A stretch of DNA of 64,000 nt. Source: Platynereis dumerilii (Eukaryota > Annelida > Polychaeta > Phyllodocida > Nereididae). The notes beneath the pieces were generated by a model, which made no database searches, had not been told where the DNA came from, and saw only the letters and a program-made list of their open reading frames with translations. Position numbers and translations under genes: made by a program. The stretch's first letter is position 1, and each line of letters begins with the position of its first letter. This document shows, piece by piece, positions 57,700 to 64,000 of the stretch. Location: contig JAPTHN010000019.1 of the NCBI GenBank assembly GCA_026936325.1, positions 13,232,253 through 13,296,252 of the forward strand. Reading direction: 5' to 3'.

Positions 57700-58324
57700 C
57701 AGGCAATGCTCAGACTAAGTCATTCATTCTATTCAGGTTATTGACTGGATTTCTATTCAGGTTATTGACTGTATTCCTTTATCTTACTTAATTGCCATCA
57801 CAGCCCAGTCTCAAAGACTCACCTGCCCTTCACATTGTCAAGTGCAATTTACATTTCACACCAATCAACTTCACAGCTAATTTTATCCATTAATTTTTCC
57901 TTGAACTTTCTTCATTACCATTGATATATACCCTTATCAAAGGACACATGCCTACTCCATTTTATTACACTTTACATAGGCCTACACACATAGATAGATA
58001 GATAGATTGATACATTGACCCCCCCCCCCTTCATAGGCTCTCTTTTCCTTCAAAACAAAACACAACAAATACACCCATTTCACCTATTTTAATGCCATTC
58101 ACATATATTGCTTTTCCTTTGCTGGGCCCAGGGCATTAAAGGCCAGGGGGCCGGCTTGCTTTTCAGTTTATTTCCTTTTTTCCTTAGTGTTGCACAAACA
58201 TACATCAATTACCTTTGTGTATATCAAATAAATCATAGGCCTATATGCATATTTCTCAACAGCCTGTTATTTATTTACAACGGAAGACTTCACGCCATCA
58301 ATAAATATTTCCTGGCGTGGGCTT
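57700..58324. other. intergenic with short simple repeats
   Basis: A direct 22-bp repeat (GGTTATTGACTG core) at about 57738 and 57761, a short GATA run near 57990, and a 12-C run near 58020. No gene. Confidence 0.5.
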
Positions 58325-58580
58325 TTCTAGTAGCATCATAATTGATTTTATGCTCAATATTCAACTTATTCATTATTTTGCCTCAATTTTACTGTTAAAA
58401 TATCATTTAATGCAATTACTTTTACCAGAACACATTCTACTCTGTACAAACTATAATTGCTCACGATTTAGTGAAGATTGAGCACGTATTTGCTTAGTTA
58501 TGATTGGTCACAATATTTGCCCCATGTTGTGCAGCATTGCAGATTAGTGAAAACTTACGGCCATGGCTTTACATTGTACA
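58325..58580. repeat. right inverted arm (~255 bp)
   Basis: Inverted partner of 52416-52650 (TGAAGATTGAGCACGTATTT, GAAAACTTACGGCCATGGC). Together they frame the minisatellite and LINE. Confidence 0.75.
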
Positions 58581-59451
58581 TTAAATTTTAATAGATTTTC
58601 CAAGCGGCAGTTATATGTCTTAGTGGGATTCCCTAAACACCCACACTACATTTACAGTCTGTCACTGTGATACAGAAAAAAAGAGGACCAGTTCATTGTG
58701 AAAATGCACTTTGCGACTCATGATAACCGGTGAAGTGCAATCTTCTCTACGTTCAACACGGGAAACATAGAGGCTCTTTGATTACTCATGCCCAAGAGAA
58801 GGCCATTTGACTAGTCTTAACCGAGAGCGGACATCAGAAGCATAATGCTTTGTATGGCTGTCAACAACAGCAATCACTATATAATTATTTTAAAGTGCAT
58901 TCATATTTCAAAGTGTCTTGACAGTGGATTTAGTTGTTTTTAAAAAGAAGTGTTTCATAAATTAATTAATCTGTGTTTGGATTAAGCTTCATTATGATAT
59001 GGTGATATAATTTAATGTGCTTTAGTGATCTTCATACAATTTTATACCAATAATTCATTGGAGTAACCTGGATAATAAATGATTTTACCAAGGCTTATGC
59101 AATCACATACTTCAGTGGTGCATTGGACTTTAAATAAATCAGTAAACTTTAATGAATGTTTTAGAGATCTGTGGAAGTGGTTTAAAAGAAAGAGAAAATA
59201 TTGTTTGGACAAATGTCTTAACAGTGTGTCTAAGCTGTTGATATATTTTCAATACATGATTTTAATTTGTTGTCTCAAATAGCATTGGGTCTTTTGACCC
59301 TTGAAAATCCGTATCAGCTTTCATGTTAAATAACAATTTAATACCGTTTCTAACTATTTGTTACTCTGCATCGTGAAATACATTCTGAAGAAGTTCGCTT
59401 CAAGCAAAAATGAAGTACTGCTACATACCGTAATCAATGGGAATAACTGCA
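58581..59451. other. intergenic, nothing recognised
   Basis: No clear repeats, RNA genes or conserved frames. Confidence 0.5.
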
Positions 59452-59680
59452 AAACTGTGGATATACCACTTCAAGCACAAGGAATACCATAGAAGTGTTC
59501 TTCAAGGAGATACTCTGTCACCTTCATTGGGGTGAGGTTGGTGTTACAATTTACTTAGATGAAACAATTGCTTCGGTGTGTACTTAATGAAGAAGCCCCA
59601 AGGGTCTTGTAGAAACGATGTTGGCTCACTAAACACTTAGCGGCATTATCCCCAGCCACAAATTGGCTTACTCACACTCA
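59452..59680. repeat. isolated fragment of unit B
   Basis: Only the block from the RT-like peptide to CACAAATTGGCTTACT is present, detached from the rest of the unit; its partners are 32.28-32.51, 36.40-36.60 and 43.68-43.89 kb. Confidence 0.75.
59458..59535 (+). pseudogene. RT-like peptide fragment, copy 4
   Basis: WIYHFKHKEYHRSVLQGDTL then SPSLG and a stop. It keeps the same peptide although the surrounding DNA has diverged. Confidence 0.5.
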
Positions 59681-59796
59681 AAAAGACAAACAGAAGCCCA
59701 AAGGAATGTCTGATCTACTGCTTGTTGAATAGTGCTGTTTGGTGATAATAAGCGTAAAGCTATTTGTTTTTTCTGAAACACAGGGTTATTTGTGGT

Positions 59797-60325
59797 GTAG
59801 TTTAGCAATATGCACAGTGCCGCCTGTAAGTCAGTGAAATGGGTGATATTTTTCCATTGCACAATGCTAAACAGTAAACACCCTCGATAAAACTACTTGT
59901 AGATGCATGAATTCTCGTCCAATAAAGGGAAATGATATTGGGTCATACAGGCCAATACTTGAGACATGTGGGATAGCAATGGCTGCCAATTTTCCCCGCT
60001 GTACTCGCAGTTAGGTATGGGTCAAAGTCTTTGATAAGTAAGTGAACCACCCTTCCATTGAAATAACATTGGGCTTGTGTTTCACTTACTTATCAAAGAT
60101 TTTGACCCATATCTTACTCCAAGTACAGCAAAGAAAATTGGCAACCATTGTTATCCCACATTCCCAAAATATCGGCCTTTATGATCCTGTATGTTCTCCC
60201 CTTGTTGGATGAGAATTCATGCTTTTACAAGCAGTTTGGTCAAGGGTGTTTAGCATTGCTGCAATGGCAAAATATCACCCGCTTCACTAACTTACAAGCG
60301 GCACTGTACATACTTCGCTAAATAA
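59797..60325. repeat. long foldback element, arms ~255 bp
   Basis: The two halves are inverted copies centred near 60055: GATAAGTAAGTGAA / TTCACTTACTTATC, ATGAATTCTCGTCC / GGATGAGAATTCAT, CAGTGCCGCCTGTAAGT / ACTTACAAGCGGCACTG. Arms are ~85% alike, with a loop of a few tens of bases. No coding frame; a foldback/MITE-type transposon. Confidence 0.85.
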
Positions 60326-60449
60326 TTTCAATAATGCATTGAGCTCAAATGACAGACGTGTGTCAGATGTTTTATTAAAAATAACGTGCAAGCACTTTAA
60401 CAGCTGCTTGTAGATCTATAGGTGCAAGTATCTACTAATATGCTATTTA

Positions 60450-60618
60450 ATTCTATCTATCTATCTATCGATCTATCTATCTTTCTATTCCTTCCTTTCT
60501 TGCTTCCTTCCTTCCTCTCCTTTCCTTCCTTCCTTCCCTTCCTTCCCTTCCTTCCCTTCCTTCCCTTCCTTCCCTTCCTTCCCTTCCTTCCCTTCCTTCC
60601 CTTCCTTCCCTTCCTTCT
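60450..60618. repeat. CTAT microsatellite then pyrimidine tract
   Basis: (CTAT)n at 60453-60490, then uninterrupted C/T from 60503 to 60618 (116 nt) mostly of the 9-bp unit TTCCCTTCC. Such mirror-repeat tracts can form triplex DNA. Confidence 0.95.
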
Positions 60619-61040
60619 GTGATGTTGTTAAAGATGCCTTGTGTTTCCATATATTTTTGTGTTTTTAACAATCCCCCTGGCTGGCACTTGGCTGCTGCCA
60701 TCACTGCAGCAGATCATTTAAAATTCAAGGGAAAATTGTACATTTTAGTTTAGAAAATAAAAATTTATTGTCACAGAAGTTTACCAAAAGTTGATGGAAG
60801 CAAGATAATATTCTATTCAGACTGCATGCCAAGTTTTAATGACATAGGTGAAACAGCACGACCAGGGGAGTTGTCATATTTTTTCCTGAAACTCCTCTCG
60901 CAATACAGGTTGCAAGCAGCTGTAAAAAGTATTGGTATGAATAAACAGTATAAAGCTGTGATTTTTATGCAAAGAATGATATTTTTGTGGTCAAGACTAA
61001 CAATACTAGATGTAGATATCACAGAGCACTACTGCAGTCT
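60619..61040. other. intergenic, nothing recognised
   Basis: No element ends or genes seen. Confidence 0.5.
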
Positions 61041-61220
61041 TGGTGTTTGCACAGCGAAACTGGAGCTCCAAGATTAAAGTTGGATGAAGTCTGTTGCAAA
61101 CAGATGAATAGGCTCTCAGGTTGCAATATATGCCTTTGCAAGACATTCTTTGTATCACTATGCAAAGTAACTCAAGAAATATTGCAGCCACAAGTCATTT
61201 TGCAGAAGCAATTCAGCTTT
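61041..61220. repeat. fragment of repeat segment C
   Basis: CTCCAAGATTAAAGTTGGAT and TGCCTTTGCAA parallel 41.06-41.15 kb in direct orientation. Confidence 0.65.
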
Positions 61221-64000
61221 TTTGCGCTGTCAATATGGTAAGGCAAGCTATTATACCATTTGGGTGCCTCTAAAGATCCTTTATTAATGCGCTATCTTAT
61301 TTGTGAATGATTGTCTGCAGGAACTTCACTATGCAGAGCAATTAAAAGGTCCCAACATGCCATGCAATCTGAAAAATGTGTTGACTACACATTCAGTTAA
61401 TCTAAATGGAATTGTGTTTTTAAAGGACTTCAATCTCTGTTTTCTATTACTCTTCCTGTCAATTATTCCTCAGCCATATCAATTGTCGAGAAAACAAAGG
61501 AAAACCTTGATGATGAAGCATATCTCCGTATTGACATCAATTATGTACTGTTGAGCATCACAATCTCGTAAATTTACATATACAATGAACTCACCAGCGA
61601 AAGATGCCTTGTCCCTCTTTAGGTGTCGCAGTTGTATAGATGGAGCTTGCGATGCTCTACATAACATCTTCTGGGTATCTCTATGGACATCTTTATCTCT
61701 TCCTTATAAATGCAGAATTTGGTTATGGTTGCCTGACATTGCATGATGTGCCTGTGTGCATGCATAATGAGCATAACACACATATCAATTGGCTTTGCAC
61801 TAATAGCAGTGGAACTGTAATGGTTTTCAGTATCTTTGGTTCAGTAGGTTATACCATGGTATGGGTAGGTGGATAGTTCAGCCTTCTAAGGCAAGCGCAC
61901 TGTTTCATATGGTTCCATCAGCGGACAAAAAACATTTAGATAATCCAGCTGCACCGAACTCCTTCAATGGAACTGCTGGCTCTCAAGTTGGGAGCGTAGG
62001 GTCCCATCATAGGGCCTTCCCACCAAGTATTGAACCTTTTCAATTCAACTGAACCCTTAAACATTTCCAACCTTTTTTAGCTGTGGTTCTTTATATATAC
62101 CATAAAGAACCTTTTGTGTTAAGAGTGTATGTTCATGCATTTTAGAACCAAAAAAAGAGCCCTGAGTCTAACTAAGACCTTATAGGAATGTTTTCTCTTC
62201 AACAGTTAGTCATTGCAGAAAATAGGACTGAGGGAACATAGGACCAGGGAATCATAGATCTTGCAGAAAGTACTGTAAATAACTTGTCTATGACTCTATA
62301 TTTACTGCTTTGCTTTTCATAGACTGAATTATCATGGTGAGATTTGGTTCTTGTTAGCTGATGCTTGAATCTATATTTGGCGATAATTATTACACTCAGT
62401 TATATTGTTTGATTTCAACCTATAATCCTTTATCATTCCTAGGAAATTTGATGTTGCCAACATCGTGAATTGTACAGACTATTGTTTATAGTGGTGGCAG
62501 GGTTCTGTGATTTAGTGACCACGGAAAGGGGAGTCACTGGGGACTGGTTAGATTAAATTTAAGAACAAATGAGAGAATTTTAACGTGAACACATTAGTTA
62601 ACACAGATTAAACGAAACTCGAAGGCAGCTAAAGGTCCAGCAGCTATTGTTGTTGAAAGTGGAGTAAATATAGTTTTTTCCCACCTGGGTAGAGCAGCAT
62701 TTTTACATGAGAGTAAAGTGTCATGCTGTCAGAAAGACAACCCATTGGATATCTTAGGTAGCCCATTGGTCACCCCATTAGGTTGCCTCAGCCATGTTTG
62801 CTTGATGTCCCAGATGAGCACAGACCAACAAGTTATGTTACATTTCAACAATAAAGGTTTTTAGTAATGTATAACTGTCTTTGTATGATTTTATGAAATT
62901 GCAACAACAACATATCATCAAATTTTCCTGCCATGAAAAATATTCCGATGAATGCGATGTAGGCCTAGTAAATTTGGGAGAAAATGACAAAAGATGTTTC
63001 TGGATGGTGGATTGAGGGTTCTTAACCACTTAATAATAGCTGTGACACTGCAATTAATGCGCAAAAAACTACAAAGATTTATTTTTGAAAGATGTTTGCC
63101 ACTGCACATGTGTCTGCAATGAAAACTGTGCTGTTGACATTCTCAGTTCCATTGGCACCACATCTCAAATTTCAAAATTCTTGGCCTATTTGATCAATAG
63201 ACTAAGACTATCTTTAAAACAATATCACATACATTTTTGCTGTTATTATTTTCAACGATGGCATCCCAAGAAATTATTACAGAATACATTATGAAAAATC
63301 TTCCATTAAATTTGAATATAATCTGATATAACAACATGTTACATTTTATAAATTAAGATTTGTAAAGTAGTACATCCCTTATGCTTGAGGCTAGAACAAG
63401 TGTGTCCCATACTGCCATTGCCGTTTGGATATATGCATGTACTTGTGCAGTGCATAGGCAGATTTTGTTGTTCATTTTTATGCTATACAAGTTAATTGGG
63501 GTCACCTAATATTTTTTACTTCGACAGCCAATTTTTAGGTTTTTATGCTGAGGTCAATGTTTTCCTCTGCTCTACAATTTATACAGTTACAATAATCCCA
63601 TAGCTGATGTTTACTTTATCTGATGCATTGTTACATGCATACAGACAAGGACGAGTTATATAGTTGCAGTATTCTCACCCTTGTACGATGGTTAAAATAT
63701 ATATTCTTGCTCAAAACTGCACGTAAGTTCTAGAGCTGCATGGTGGTCTTACAGCTTATAGGGGATTATATATTCCTGTGCAAAATTAAGGTCAATCATT
63801 ATTTATCATCATTATCCTAACATTGACAGCACACATTTTGTATGCTGTGGATATCAAACCTAGACAAATTGTAAAGCACTGTTTGAATTGTATATCAAAG
63901 CCTATGAGACTTTCTTTAGTCCAGAACACTGATTCAATAGCTCCAGCCTACAACAAACAAATGGAAGTGGGATCAGGTCAATCCCTTTACAGTAATTATA
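61221..64000. other. intergenic, nothing firmly recognised
   Basis: About 61440-61570 faintly resembles segment C. A short hairpin (GGTTCTTTATA / ATAAAGAACC) lies at about 62084-62111. Open frames are under 85 codons and show no family features. Confidence 0.45.

Noticed and set aside
60422-60704. Frames of repeated Phe-Leu-Pro or Glu-Gly-Arg
   Set aside because: Translations of the pyrimidine tract on its two strands.

Overview
The window reads as nuclear DNA of a marine invertebrate deuterostome, most likely an echinoderm. It is A+T-rich and intron-rich, has many short DNA transposons and tRNA-derived SINEs, and repeatedly carries the AGGCCTA palindrome familiar from sea-urchin and sea-star DNA. 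The organism call is inference. Nothing prokaryotic is present, and no retrovirus, LTR element, Polinton or toxin gene was recognised.

Left third (1-18.7 kb). One host gene on the + strand can be pieced together exon by exon from 2317 to 16380. It has 11 coding exons and encodes about 325 residues: a cysteine-rich zinc-ribbon-like N-terminus, a conserved basic/aromatic block, a very basic RKRKR / RRPKKK stretch that looks like a nuclear localisation signal, and a C-terminal chromodomain with all three methyl-lysine cage aromatics (Y, W, F). Nearly all introns are phase 1 and one is a GC-AG intron. The one unresolved junction is exon 2 to exon 3. A tandem ~870-bp duplication ends about 360 bp upstream of the start codon. 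The introns hold a Tc1-like MITE, three copies of one TTAA-type MITE, a 960-bp element with GGGGCACATTGGGAC termini, and a SINE.

Middle (18.7-52 kb). I find no host gene. The region is a mosaic of large, diverged, non-coding repeat units: direct copies at 20.6, 25.8, 29.8 and 34.1 kb, further copies near 42, 51.4, 59.5 and 61 kb, and a 2-3.5 kb inverted pair at 37.4-41.1 and 44.2-46.4 kb. Each of four copies preserves a short peptide, RSVLQGDTLSP, resembling the reverse-transcriptase QGD motif of LINEs. Younger elements are nested in the copies, and the other copies supply natural empty sites: a ~2.0-kb TA-flanked element at 46.6-48.6 kb (itself hit by a hAT MITE with a perfect 8-bp target duplication), SINEs at 39.0 and 48.7 kb, and a palindromic MITE at 51.6 kb.

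Right part (52-64 kb). An inverted pair of ~240-bp arms (52.42-52.65 and 58.33-58.58 kb) brackets a ~680-bp minisatellite and an L2/CR1-like LINE with endonuclease, an open reverse-transcriptase frame and a C-terminal domain. The LINE is split by a composite palindromic insertion. Beyond lie a ~530-bp foldback element, a 116-nt pure pyrimidine tract and sequence with no recognisable gene. A cluster of CRE, E-box and E2F-like sites at 57.43-57.68 kb has no gene attached in view.

Only the chromodomain gene and the LINE encode recognisable proteins. They are not functionally linked; everything else is repeat-derived or unassigned.
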